The position numbers and the translations under genes are program-made. A stretch of 64,000 nucleotides of DNA, taken from contig JAGYVD010000006.1 in the NCBI GenBank assembly GCA_021209875.1, positions 620,001-684,000 of the forward strand. Direction: 5' to 3'. Shown here one piece after another: positions 12,856-24,612 of this stretch (its first letter is position 1; each line of letters starts with the position of its first letter). Below the pieces are notes generated by a model, which saw only the letters and a program-made list of their open reading frames with translations, was not told the DNA's origin and did not search any database. Origin of the DNA: Rosellinia necatrix. Its lineage: Eukaryota; Ascomycota; Sordariomycetes; Xylariales; Xylariaceae.

Positions 12856-14827
12856 CTAGTCACGGTCGTTTGTTTGGCCGGTAGTGGGGTTTTGTCCTTG
12901 GCTCCTCCTGCAGGGCAGCATGTCCATGAGGGACCTGCGTCCAGAATCAACTTTGTATAGCTTTTTATGTTCCTCGTAGGGATCATGGTCGTCATCATAA
13001 TCCACGTGGACGAATGCTCTCTCAACATTGCTCAAACCTGTTTCACTTTTAGCTCTCTAGAACTACTTGCCGCGTCGGTTCCAGTGGGCCTCTATTAGCG
13101 GCGGAGATGAGAGCAATGACACACCTTCGAACTTCCTTTGGAGTGACTGGCTAACGTCGTGTGAAATCACCAGTGGCGTATCTGTGTCCATGATGATATC
13201 GACTTCGACGTAGTACCGCTGCCCAGCGTGGTATGCTCGACACTGACTCTCGTTAGCCGATATTTTATTGGGACCGCATGCTTTTGCGTTGACTTACTGT
13301 GTCAACCTTGAGTATCCGAGGGTCGTGCGTCATGGAAAGATAGATGAGCTTGGAGATAAACTCCCGCGGCGCCGATTTGCCCACGAGAAGCCATACTTGC
13401 TCAAACGCATTGGATACCCAGGAAAACAAGATGAGGAGTGCAATGACGATGGCACCTAGGGGATCTACGAACCAGGCCACCCGGTTTCCGATGATGGATA
13501 ACGTTAACCCGAAGCTATTGACAACAATGTCATTTCTATGATCTATCTACTTCCTGTTAGCTTGGGTCCTTGGCCACAAGCCGATATCCGCTTACGAAAA
13601 AGACATGGACGGACGGGTATTTGCGGTAGAACAGGCAGTAAACCATCAGACTGCTTTTCGCAAAGACTACACATGGCCGTCAGCAACCCCCTCCCGAACA
13701 TTTTCACCAAGCGTACTGACTCGCTATACCCACGAACGTGAGGGGTATGATCTGAAGAGGCTCCGACTTCCGGGGCCCGTCTGCAAGAGTTCTTATCGAC
13801 TCAATCTATGCCAACCAATTAGAGATACTACGCGCCAACGACGGGCTATACCGTGCCCTCAGGATACATGAGACCCACGAGCAGTTCAACCGCCACCGTA
13901 GTGAGAAGTGAACAAAAGAGGATGATGCCTATCGTCTCTATCCTTGTACGGCCCTATCACACCATTCAGCCAAGCCCCTGGCAAAAACGTCTTGCATATA
14001 CCTACCACCGGATATTTATATACGCTAGGCTTTACGGCCAGGCGAGAGGTTACCCACATGATAGTAGACGAGACGAGATCCACCTGGATACTGGTCAACA
14101 AAACAACTCCTCGACGGAGTGGGTACGGGTACACACAAATGCATCGGCGGCGGTAGCGAAGAGCTTCAGGCCGGGTTAATACGGTCCCTAAGGCAAGGAG
14201 CTAAACCAATGGGCCAATTTACCGATAGGGACCCAGTTGATGCGGCCGCATACACTTGGATAATGAAGAGACCAAAGTTGACTGCGAAGGACGCATTGAC
14301 GGCAAATTTCACCCGGGGCGCCATCCGGGCATCTTCGTCGACCTGGAGGCGCTCTTCATCTCCGGCGCCCAGAAAGCGGTCGATGAGTTCATTCTGCTGC
14401 GTGTAAAACCTTCTGACCTTCTTGTGGTTCCCATTGGGATAGTCGCTCTTTAGCTGACTCTTTGTAATATTGCTGCGGCGGAGGCGGCCAAGATCTAAAG
14501 GATCTGCCGGGTCCGGTTCGGTACCAGTCCCAACTGGTGCACCGGGCTTTTCAGGGTCCATGTGCTTATTGCCGTCGATTTCTCTTGGCCGAGGGACCGA
14601 TTCCCCTACAAGATCGTCGACCTGAAGCGCAACCGGCGTGTTTCTTTGACTAATACTCTCTATTGCCCAGCATCAGCTGATCTGATCGTAAAATAATCTG
14701 ATACGAAAAGTGCAGCGCCCAGGATACTATGCATTGTCCCGCAGACTGCGGGGGGAGTATTCCAAAATGCGATGCATGAACGGAATCACAGACCTGCAGG
14801 CTGGGTAGCATTGTGAGACGAGGCCAT
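12856..14827 (-). CDS. Cation diffusion facilitator, Mn2+-type
   Basis: A proton-coupled divalent-cation exporter of the CDF family that probably moves Mn2+ out of the cytosol. Ten exons on minus (14827-14794, 14659-14223, 14163-14137, 14083-14006, 13953-13879, 13805-13721, 13666-13596, 13546-13298, 13242-13125, 13037-12856) join with GT-AG introns, all in frame, to give 451 residues. The cytosolic N-terminus of about 135 residues is followed by the membrane domain and then a cytosolic domain with VEVDIIM and VERAFVHVDY. Metal-site motifs are DAFVD (164-168) in TM2 and DHRND (271-275) in TM5. Two DxxxD motifs mark the Mn-CDF group, the plant MTP8-11 type, rather than the Zn type with HxxxD. 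Exon 3 is only 27 nt, and an intron splits the first DxxxD. The gene is divergent from a ZIP transporter 2.0 kb away. The start ATG at 14827 was chosen because its exon joins in frame to the conserved part. The least certain junction is that first one. Confidence 0.9.
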
Positions 14828-15138
14828 GGTGGTTGGAGATCTACCTGTATCCGATGGTAGTATAGAAGAGATGAAAAAAATTGAGTGGGCTAAGGAGATA
14901 GAGAGAGAGAGGAAGTGAACATGAGTTCACAGTTTCTTTCTATGATATACCCGCTGCTGGCAAGTTTGACGACGTCGGATGGATTACCTCGCTGCCATGA
15001 CGTATGAGTTCTAGAATAACCGGTTGGGCGTCGCCAACTTACCTTACGGTATGTGTGTAAGACTGTGAGTGGTGCTCGAGAGCAATGGTCATTGGCCCTG
15101 TGGCACAGTGTATGTAAACTCATGGGTGCGATTGGACT

Positions 15139-15169
<31 letters not shown>

Positions 15170-16856
15170 TACACACAACGTGGATCTTATTGGGGGGGGT
15201 AAGAGCAGGGATAGGGACCGATGCCTCTCCCTAGTGTAAGTGGTATCCAGCATAGAAGTAGTGTAGTGTCGTACCCCGAAAGTCGACCATGGCGACATCA
15301 TGATAATGAGATCTACATGCGTTTGACGAAACCGCCGATTGTAGAGATGTGCACAGAGATGTGCCTAGGGATGTACCGTTGCGTTGCAGGTGTACATCTA
15401 TCTACCTCTCCTTGGTGAGGGTGTTGGATCGCCGGTATTCCCCTCCTGTCTGGGTTATGGTGTTTACATTCGCAGACGGGCACTCGTTTGGAGATCAGAA
15501 TCCTCTGACATTCGACGGAAATATTAGTCTACTGCAAAACGGGTTTATACGGGCTGCCCAGATGGTCGTGCCGCAGCATACACTAATGCATTTGCCTTGG
15601 CCTGGCAGCTCGAACACGGCAGCCAAGTAGCCGAGACTAGCTAAACTTGGTGTGCAGCTTGGCATCCAGACTTGACTCTCGGCCGGTTGTGCAGGAGCCT
15701 ATGGCACCCCCCCCCCCAGGACTCGTCAGGAAAACATACCTGCGACAAAACACCACCCAACGCCCGACTACACGACTACACGACTACACCACAGTGCCTG
15801 CCGCTACATTCTACGCCGTCGTTTCCAGATGTCCAGTTGCCGCGAGGCTGTGGGTGCATCTGGGGTCTGGGGGCGGGCCTCTGGTCTGAAGACATTGTGC
15901 TATGACTATAGTCGACGAGAGCATCGAGCCCCCTGCTCACGCCCACTGTATGCTATATCGACTACGCACGGGCGTCAACGGGGGCAGCTACACCACACCA
16001 TGGCGGCTTTGTCAGTTTCTAGCGGTGTTTTTATTTTATTTTATTTTATTTTTATACGGGGGGTGCTCTGGGCGCAGCATCAACGCCTCTCCTTGGCGCG
16101 AGCCTAACGAAGCACGTATTACTATCACCTTGATGGTACCGCACTTACTACAAAGCTTCCTAGTGTGAAGCCTGGCGGTTGGGGAAAAAATTTGACGGCG
16201 CTGCGGAGGGAGTAGGGGTCATATATTCCCATCATTTTCTCCTTGCAGTATTAAACTGCTCTCTCGAGAGCGACTTAATCCAACCCATGCTGCATGCTCC
16301 CGCTCTCATTCGTCCGAGTCGTCCACGGCCGAGTACCCGCTTCGACGTCCAAGAGCTGCGAGATATAACATCCCTGGCTGGTGAGGCTAAGTATCGTGTG
16401 GTCTCCTTCCGTTTCGATATCGGCTCCACTGGGACATGCCGCGGCGTTTGATCTGCTCTGTCTCGGCCGGGAATACAAGGGACATCGGTCGAGTGGGGAC
16501 TGCTTGAGAACTCCTGAGTGCCTCTGTGCTATATATACGGCGAGGGCTATCATGGCCTCGGTGATCAGGGTATTAAAACTGCCGTATTAGTAACGATACA
16601 CATTGAAACCGGACGCCTGAACAACTGTCACAGAGCCAAAGAAGAAGAAAAAAAAAACCCTCAAGCTCATACTGCAACGCTGTGCTGCGCCGAGGAAAAT
16701 CGTCTCATCTTTCTATCCCGCTCCGGAACCTCAAGTCGCGGGACGACAGGAGTTATCTCATCTCAAGTCGCTGGCATCCGACATATGAGATATTATCTCC
16801 TGGAGGATTTCTAGAACACCAGGGCCAAGAGGACTCTTCGTTTTTATTTTCCCATC
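14828..16856. other. Shared upstream region between CDF and ZIP genes
   Basis: This 2.0 kb lies between two divergently transcribed metal transporters, so it should hold both promoters. It contains a (CA)n microsatellite near 15,137-15,165, a C run near 15,708-15,717 and TTTTA repeats near 16,027-16,052. I see no coding frame with recognisable domains and could not pick a metal-responsive element with confidence. Confidence 0.6.
15137..15178. repeat. (CA)n microsatellite
   Basis: About 13 uninterrupted CA dinucleotides, followed by ACATACATACACACA, in the intergenic space between the CDF and ZIP genes. Confidence 0.9.
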
Positions 16857-18647
16857 ATGTCGAGCAGCATGGCAAAGCCGGAGTGCGGCAGCGGTGCCCA
16901 GACAGGAGCCTACGACGTTGGATTACACACACTTGGACTATGTCGGTACCCCAACGGAGAAGAGCGCTTCTCAAGGTGTCGAAGTATCAAAGTGTTATAT
17001 ATTTACTGACTGTTGCCTCCCAGTTCTCGTCCTCATCGCCTCCATCTTAGGTATGATCATGACTACGGGCTCTCAGGGATAAAACTCTGTCTTACTAACG
17101 TCTTTCGTCACTTCACAGGGGCTGGCTTCCCAGTGGCGGCTCAAAAGATCAAATGGCTCAAAGTACCAACGAAGATATTCTTTGCCTGCAAGCATTTCGG
17201 CACAGGCGTGCTTGTAGCAACAGCGTTCGTCCATGTAAGTCGACCCCCCCCCTTCCCCTCCCTTCAACTCGCTTCAGACCGGCTCCGGCTGATTTTGGCG
17301 ATCCCAAACAGCTTCTCCCAACGGCGTTCCTTAGTCTGTCCAACCCTTGTCTCCCGGACTTTTTCATCGTCCAGTATGCCCCCTTTCCGGGTGTCATTAT
17401 GATGGCATCGCTCTTCGCGTTGTTCATCATCGAGCTATGGATGAACAACAAGATGGGCGGGCATTCTCACTCGCACGGCGGCGCTCTTGGGTTTGAGGTG
17501 CCTCATGCTCCCACCACGGCCGTCGCCGTCTCAAGACCAGACACTTCCTCGACAGAACCAGACAGCCCCACAGATGAAAAGGCTCAGCCTGCCGAGACCA
17601 CCGAGCAGATTGTGGTGACCAGCAGTGATACGTGGAACGATGCCGAGGGCAACCCCGTGGATCCCCTTGTATACAAGAAGATGAACAGTAAGTGACATCC
17701 CACTAAGCCCTTCTCCTGCGAGTTAGACCACAATGGGGGGTCTGCCCCCGGTTCTTTCTTTTATTTTTTTTCTTCCTTTCTTCCTTCCTTCCTTTCTTTC
17801 TTTCATGGCTCGGGGATTCAGAACGCCGTGTTTCATTACCTAAGTGAGCAATGTACTGATTATCATTGGCACAGTGAACATCGCACTCCTCGAAGGCGGC
17901 ATCCTTTTCCACTCGGTTTTCGTGGGCATTACTGTCTCCATTACGATCAATGGCTATGTGGTCCTTCTCATCGCCATTCTGTTCCACCAGGTGTTTGAGG
18001 GTCTTGGACTCGGTTCACGTATCGCAGCAGTACCATACCGACAAGGAAGCAGTGAGTAACGAGTGAAAATTCTCTTTCTCCGGATCTATAATCGGGTTAT
18101 GATACCTTCTCCCTCCACTTCCACCTGGCCGAGTTTCTTGCCTCGGGAAGCTTCGCGAAAATGCGCGGGAACATCGTCCGAAAGCAGCGTCCACTGTATC
18201 CCAGTCACTAATACTTCACCTCAAAAGTCCGACCATGGCTCCTTGTTGTCGCATTCGGCACTACGGCACCGCTCGGACAAGCTATTGGCCTCGCCGCACG
18301 GAACAGCTACGATCCTAACAGTGCCTTCGGCCTAATTATAGTCGGTGTTTTTAACGCAATGTGAGACTACAGTTCTGCCTAAAGTATGATGAACAGAGAC
18401 ACTAACAAGTTCATAGTTCATCCGGTCTTCTAATATACGCCGCCCTGGTAGATCTACTCGCTGAGGATTTCCTGTCTGAGGAATCCAGCCGCGTATTAAC
18501 GACGAAGGATAAGAAACTTGCCTTTGCCTATGTGCTGGCTGGTGGTATGTATTTTTTTATTTTATTTCGCATTCTGCGGCACTGGACATAGAGACTAACT
18601 AACATGCTTTAGCTATCGGCATGGCCGTTGTCGGCGCCTTCGCTTAG
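16857..18647 (+). CDS. ZIP family zinc/iron transporter
   Basis: Imports Zn2+ or related divalent metals into the cytosol. Eight exons (16857-16941, 17024-17050, 17119-17234, 17312-17687, 17875-18051, 18228-18360, 18417-18544, 18613-18647) join in frame to 358 residues. The N-terminus has a Cys/Gly segment, then TM1 ending in ASILGAGFPV. The TM2-TM3 boundary carries FVHLLPTAF with His76. The variable cytosolic loop starts with a short His motif (GGHSHSHGG) and is otherwise acidic and Ser/Thr-rich. TM4 has LLEGGILFHSVFVG (His214) and TM5 has LFHQVFEGLGLG (His239, Glu243), the metal-binding core. The C-terminus ends in a last hydrophobic helix. Exon 2 is only 27 nt. Its donor at exon 1 (GTCGGT) is weak, but it is the only choice that restores frame and the conserved TM1. 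Plasma-membrane versus vacuolar location cannot be decided from sequence. Confidence 0.93.
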
Positions 18648-20698
18648 ACATCCTATTTACCTAAAAGAAAAATAGATTTCAATCCCGTCCGATAGAAAGC
18701 GGAGGAGCGAGCTCCCGCCTGGGTTTTCGGCATGGCGATCACGCATATAAACTTTACACTATCATCTGGCTTGCTGGAAAGCTGTAATGATACGACTAAA
18801 CAAAAGGCTAGGGCATCCTTTACCCCCGGCTCGACCTATAAAAGGCTGGAATTATGAATGACGAGTAGGATACATGCATATAAGAGCGGGTGCGAATTTT
18901 TTTTTTAGTTTTTATTTTATTTTTTTTAATTTTTTGTGAAAGTATTGCTCAGCGTTAGAAATACAGTCCCTACAAGCACGGCCCCTGGGCATGCGGCGAT
19001 ATCTTCATATCCCCTTGTCTCTCTAATCCTATGCTACCGCCCTTGTCCCTGCGGTCCGCGTACGTGTAGTAAGAACGTCTTAGGTTCGTGCCCTAGCCTC
19101 CCTCTCCTTACACCACCTGGGGAAAGCTCGGGCGACGGGACGCATGTTGTTAGATACGGAACTAAGCGCCACAGCCCATGATAAATTCGACGCCGCTATA
19201 CATCGAGTTGGGGTAAGTTTGAGCTGAAACACAATAGCGGGATGCGCCTATCGTCACTTGCATTCATTCGTTCATGCGATTCGGCGGCGCGCACGAGGAG
19301 ACGGCGGAGGCGAGGAAACCCATCGCGCCCCAACCCAATTCCGTCTACTTGTTCCTGTTATCTACGGGGGGCTGGCTGAGAAGGGGGGTCAGTAGGCGAG
19401 GGGTGGAGCAGAGGTCGGGATGCATGGATTCAAGGATGATCCTCCATGTTTTTCTTCACCACGATCTGATTTGCACAGGGGTTGTGTTTCCGTGACTAAC
19501 GGGCGACTAACGGGCACGGCTCCGCGACGCTTGGCATTGTAACGGAGTCTATACTGCCGGGGTGATCGCACACAGCACGCCCACGAGCAGATTACGAAGT
19601 AGGCAAGCGGGCGCGTGCTCCAGGTGCTTATCTGGCTATGGCAGGGTTCCTCTACCCTGGGCAGGACCCTGGGACAAGCACCCTGGGCTCCGACCCTGGA
19701 TCCCCTTGACATTGGAATGGTTGCATTGAACTAATTAATACACCGAATTGCCATCCGATGGACGTACGAACGAACCGGCCGGTTAACACACGATGCTTCG
19801 CTCGTCCGGATAGGTGGGGGCGGGGAGGAGGGAGAAGGGGGGGATGGGGTGGGGGAGAGACGTTATAAGTGCTCTATTAGTACATAAAGCGGCTGTAAAA
19901 TCGGTTTCGGATGGGGTGGTCAGGTTGAACCTTTTCGTGGGCTTGCATGATGTTGATGATCATGGCTATTTCCCTCTTAGCCTCCCGATGCCACATACAT
20001 ATCACGGACCGTGCCAACTGCAAACTCGGGCACATCGACTACCCTACCTTCCCACACACATACATCAATCCCAGCTAGCCCGTTTTCGCATAGTACTTTC
20101 TATTGCCGTATCGGATACCGGATATCATGTTCCTTCGTCCGCTGCTATCGGGGGCTACTGCGAGGGGGGCATCGCGGACCATGCCACGATATGGAACATT
20201 TCGCTTGAGAGCGGGGAAACGAAAAACTTTCAGGGTGATCGAGCAGTCTTGTGTTATGCTATACCCGTGTGGGCCATCGACTTCGTCCAGGCGCCCGGGG
20301 TCTAGTTGAAAGGTGAAGAAGGCATCGGTAGTCAAAAGATCCAACAGCCCGCCTCCTTGCATAGTTATGGCAGGGTCACGAGAGCGCGTGAGACGGGACG
20401 GATGAGTTTGTCATCATTCCTAGATTCCGGCTATATCCATAAACCCATGCCGATAATGCGAAGAAGGAAAAAACGCCGATTATGCCTCTGTAAATATACA
20501 AGCTGCTAGGCACACAGCAGACGGAACATATATATAGGGGCGGTGATCCGGTTGCCTGTCCAAGGGGAAAAGCTGCCTCTCCAACCCCCCACCCATACAA
20601 ACTACCAGCTAACCACAACTCTCTCATAATTTGGACTTCGGTTGTGTCAAGCCTTCACAGCCGAGCGGTTACTTCATTGCGGTCCCCAAAGTTGTGCT
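18648..20698. other. Intergenic between ZIP and dioxygenase 3' ends
   Basis: The flanking genes converge here. The left part contains the ZIP 3' UTR and an AT-rich T tract near 18,897-18,936. Several open frames up to about 160 codons near 19,814-20,305 have no recognisable motif and are not supported by splice logic, so I leave them out. No RNA gene was recognised. Confidence 0.55.
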
Positions 20699-21794
20699 TC
20701 AGAACATCTTACCCGTATAGTCCTTGGGCGCCAGGATGACGTTGTATTCGAGTTCGAGCTCGGCCTTGTCGTCGCCCTGTAGGGGTTTGAAGTCGACAAC
20801 TAGATCGTCCTTGACGGCGAAGACGGTATCAGTGGCTAGCCAGGGGTCGTCCTTGGGGTACAGCTGTGTGGTGCAACCCTTGTAGTCGGCGTGCGTGACC
20901 TAAAGTGCGAACCAAGTCAGCCGAATGAGCTCTCCGAACTAGGCATCTAAAACGAATGGGGACATACCATGATGTGGATATGAGCTGGGCGCATCGGGTG
21001 ACGGTCCATCATTTGCAGCAACGTATAGGAAGGGCCGTCCGTAGGCAGCGAATATGCGGTAGGGTGGTAGCAGTAGAACCAGTACTTGCCGTTCTCATCG
21101 GCACGGAATTTGCCCCTGAGGTTGTTGGGGGACTGGTTCTCCGGGTCCTGGAAGTCGTACTTGCCATTTGACGATGCTTGCCAGATGTCGAAGACGGCGT
21201 TGGGGATGGGCTTGCCGGTGACCATATCGCTGATGACGCCATGCATCAAGCATACGCGGCCGGTGGGAGCCGGGTTCTGTATGATGGTGCCGCCATTCTC
21301 ACGGAACGGGGCGTTAGGAGACCAGAAGGGCCCGAGGATGGCCGACGATGTGGGGTCGACTCCCGTGTCGGAGATGATCTTGTGGGCGATCTCATCTACA
21401 AGACTATGGATTGTTTAGCCTGGCTCCGCTAGCCCCCTCCCCCCCTCTCCGGCTACGAGCACGTAGAGGGTGGTGATGCGTAGTTGCACACTTACGTTTC
21501 GAGACCAAGAATGTCGGAGATACGATGAGACTCGTTTCTCGTCTTGTTGGATTCGGCATAGATACGGCCAACATCATTGACAAAGTGAACAGCAGACATC
21601 CACTCGTCAATCGTCAACTCAACTTCGCGGGAGAAGTCGTGGAGATGCCGTATCAAAGCGCCGAGAACTTGTCGGTTGCGAGGTGTTACATTGGGGCCCA
21701 TTGTGTCTAGGACATGCTGGGTAAAATTAGGGTCGAATCTCGAAGGCTGGGGAGCCCGTGCAGCGCTAACGCCGGCGTTCTCTGGTGGCGCCAT
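20699..21794 (-). CDS. Intradiol ring-cleavage dioxygenase, catechol/hydroxyquinol type
   Basis: A non-heme Fe(III) enzyme that inserts O2 between the two hydroxyls of a catechol or hydroxyquinol ring to give a muconate or maleylacetate precursor. Three exons (21794-21496, 21403-20968, 20899-20699) give 311 residues. Residues about 20-100 form the helical dioxygenase N-terminal domain (FTQHVLDTM to ISDILGLET), found in catechol and hydroxyquinol 1,2-dioxygenases and absent from protocatechuate 3,4-dioxygenases. Predicted Fe ligands are Tyr182 ([10 protein letters not shown]), Tyr217 ([11 protein letters not shown]), His241 and His243 (HPMRPAHIH). Their spacing (35, 24 and 2) is close to bacterial catechol 1,2-dioxygenase. 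There is no signal peptide, so it should be cytosolic. It is divergent from a muconate cyclase gene 1.6 kb away, which supports a role in aromatic breakdown. Substrate (catechol, hydroxyquinol or another) is not resolvable from sequence alone. Confidence 0.93.
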
Positions 21795-23385
21795 CCTGAA
21801 ACGTGGTTGGGCAAGTAAGTGATAGCGTGCGAGGAGGAGAAGGTGACGACGACGATAACGATGATGGCGATGATGGCGACGATGGCGGTGATGACGATGA
21901 GCGGGGCTTATACGAAGGGGTGCTTTGGTGGTTAAGAAAGACGCGGTGGATTAAGCGAAGACAAAGAATAACGGTAGCATGACGGGCGTGGAAGCTTTTT
22001 ATTGACTTATTCGCCTCATTCTTCATCCGTCGGTTGCGCTCACTACAGGCAGTCTGGATATGATAGTGAACCCCGCCATGGCCCAGGGTCCCCCGGCGGC
22101 GGTGGACCGGCAGGATCCCACGGAGTCTGCGGCCGCAGTATTCAGCGGTTTGACGGTTCTTTGCGGGTCAAATATCACCCTTAGCAGGAACCGACCCTCT
22201 CCCGCCCGTTGCCCTGAGAGGGATGCGCGAGCCACATGTCTCTCTCCCAACGCCTAGACTCACTGAAGCGGCGATCAGTAACTCCAGAAAAACGTGGGCC
22301 TTGCAAGACTACGTGCCTAGCCTACCTGGGCAGTTAGCACTGGGCCTAATTGTACGTAGTATTGAGGACGAGAAACTTTACGTGCCACAGCTGCCCAGAG
22401 CCAAAACCTAGGACCAGCACAAGCTACCTAGATCTATTGTTAGGTTTGGGTACGAGAGGTACTCAGTGCACTGTAGGCTGGGAGCCTCTGTCTGTTGAGG
22501 CGCGTCGGTGTCTGGCCGGTTGTCCAGGGTGTTGCCTATCTAGGGTTGCTCTGTCCGGGGGGGTAGCCATGGAAAGCGTTTATCCGGGCAGAGAGCCGGG
22601 AGAGTCTGGCGATGGTGTAGGTGTAAGGAGAGAGAGGCCGGAACCGAACTTGGCTACTTGGGTGGGTTGTAGCCACCTGTCGTGGAGCCTTTGTTCTGGA
22701 TTGGCCCGCCGAATATACATAGAAGGTAGGTACCTACCCTAGCCAGGCCCAGAGATGCGACCATCTACCGCCACCGGTGCCGAAACCATCTGACTTGGCT
22801 ACTATTGTATGTTCGCCAGATGGAGGCTCTTTCCCCCATCACTTGGCTGAACCCGGCCCCTGCCCATCCTCCATCTCCACCAACCCCAAATATAGCGTAT
22901 GTGTAGCGCCTGTATAGCGCATGAGCACGATAGCGTACAGTGGCTCGGTTGGCTCCAGATCCTTCCCCACGATTGATTGGGCCAATACCATTCGCCGGAT
23001 ATCTCACCATCAGCCAAACCAGTGTGGGACCAGCTTGAGAAACGATTACCCCTCGATGCCGTTGGAGAAGCCGTGATGATTGTATTTCCCCCGAATCGCC
23101 GGATCGCGGCTGGCGAAGTACGGTAGGTTGGACTGAGACCACGTGGAACCCCGTGCTGGCTCCCTGTGCTGGCTCGGGCGTTTCTTCTTTTTTTTCCCTT
23201 CTGGCGCAGTGCAGTTGTGCTCGGCGGTTTCAATAGAGCGCCACCACCCGAAGACGCCTTGCCGGTCGGTATCTTGCGCATCCGCTGCGCGTTCGTCTTA
23301 CAAGATCCCGCGGTTTGACTACATGCTGTGGACGTCTTTTTCAGCAATTCGTAAGGTCCCACGCTGCCTCCACACTCAGCCCAGG
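21795..23385. other. Shared upstream region of dioxygenase and muconate cyclase
   Basis: This 1.6 kb separates the start codons of two divergently transcribed aromatic-catabolism genes, so both promoters should be here. A GAC/GAT-rich trinucleotide tract occupies 21,838-21,901 just upstream of the dioxygenase. A T-rich stretch is at 23,187-23,200. I see no coding frame that I can support. Confidence 0.6.
21838..21901. repeat. GAC/GAT/GGC trinucleotide tract
   Basis: An imperfect trinucleotide tract dominated by GAC, GAT and GGC begins about 45 nt upstream of the dioxygenase start codon, in what should be its 5' UTR or core promoter. Confidence 0.8.
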
Positions 23386-24612
23386 ATGCCGCTCCATCAC
23401 TTGATGATAGGGACCTGGACGCCACCAGGCGCCATATTCACCGTGGCCTTCGACGACGAGAAGTTGACGCTGGAGCTGGTTAACCGCACAGAGATCCCTC
23501 GCGATGAGCCGATCTCCTGGATGACCTTCGATGTAAGCCTCGGGGTTAGCGTTTCCCTGCCGACGCTCCTCACTTACCCATCGCTCTTGTCCAGCATGCC
23601 AAAAAGAACATATACGGTGCAGCCATGAAGAAATGGTCTAGCTTTTCCGTCAAGAGCCCGACAGACATCTTACACGAAGCCTCACACCCGATGAGCCACG
23701 ACCGTAAGCCGATACTAGTACATCGTTTCATGCCAACGCTTCCCCTCATGGCAATTGTCTAACCTGCAACCCCGGACTCAAGCGCACGCGAGCCTAGCTA
23801 CGACGAATACGCGCGCTATTTTCCTTCTCGCTGCGAAATTGCCACCCTACGCCGTCTATTGTAATCCCTTCTACTCCCACGCTGGCCATGGATCCGTCTT
23901 CTCGGTCTCGGCGTCTGGCACGCTGGCCGACAACATCCAGAACTTCCCCTACCAGCCGAATACGGGGATCCACGGCATGGTGTTCGACCCGACAGAGACA
24001 TATCTGTACTCGGCGGATCTCAAGGCAAACAAGCTCTGGGTGCACAAGAAGGCACCATCGGGCAACGTAGAGCTCGTTGGCAGCGTGGACGCACCGGATG
24101 ACAAGGACCACCCGCGATGGGTGGCCATGCACCCGTCAGGTCAGTATCTGTACGCGCTCATGGAAGCCGGCAACAGGATCTGCGAATACGTCATCGATCC
24201 CGCGACGCACATGCCCGTGTACACGCATCACTCGTACCCGCTGATCCCGCCGGGGATTCCCGACTACGACACCATGTACCGCAGCGATGTCTGCGCGCTG
24301 ACGCGCTCGGGGCGATACCTGTTCGCGACAAGCCGGGCCAACAGCTTCGGCCTACAGGGTTACATCGCAGCGTTCCGGTTGCGCGATTGCGGCTCCATCG
24401 AGAAGCAGATATGCCTCAACCCGACGCCGACGAGCGGCGGACACAGCAATGCAGTGGCACCGTGCGACTGGAGCGACGAGTGGCTTGCCATCACAGACGA
24501 CCAAGACGGTTGGATTGAGATATATCAGTGGAAGGACGAGTTTCTCGGCCGTGTGGCGCGGTGCCGTATTCCAGAGCCCGGGTTTGGAATGAACGCCATT
24601 TGGTATGATTAG
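23386..24612 (+). CDS. 3-carboxy-cis,cis-muconate cyclase (lactonising enzyme)
   Basis: Catalyses cyclisation of 3-carboxy-cis,cis-muconate to a muconolactone in the protocatechuate branch of the beta-ketoadipate pathway. It is a seven-bladed beta-propeller of the fungal type, unrelated to bacterial enzymes. Three exons (23386-23532, 23595-23703, 23783-24612) join in frame to 361 residues. The N-terminus MPLHHLMIGTWTPPGAIFTV and stretches such as NTGIHGMVFDPTETYLYSAD, DHPRWVAMHPSG and GGHSNAV are as in the Neurospora enzyme as I recall it. The C-terminus is EPGFGMNAIWYD. The length agrees with the family and no lesion is visible. It is divergent from the intradiol dioxygenase. Blades are built from repeats of about 45 residues, without single motifs I can number. 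The call is very secure. The physiological partner dioxygenase is an inference. Confidence 0.97.

Noticed and set aside
13265..14561. CDF gene as a decayed pseudogene with scattered fragments
   Set aside because: Hand-splicing with nine GT-AG introns joins all fragments in frame and restores both DxxxD motifs, so the gene looks intact.
20650..20700. GCCGAGCGGTT resembling a tRNA-Ser/Leu D-arm
   Set aside because: No matching acceptor stem, anticodon arm or T-arm follows, and the sequence overlaps the 3' flank and stop of the dioxygenase gene.
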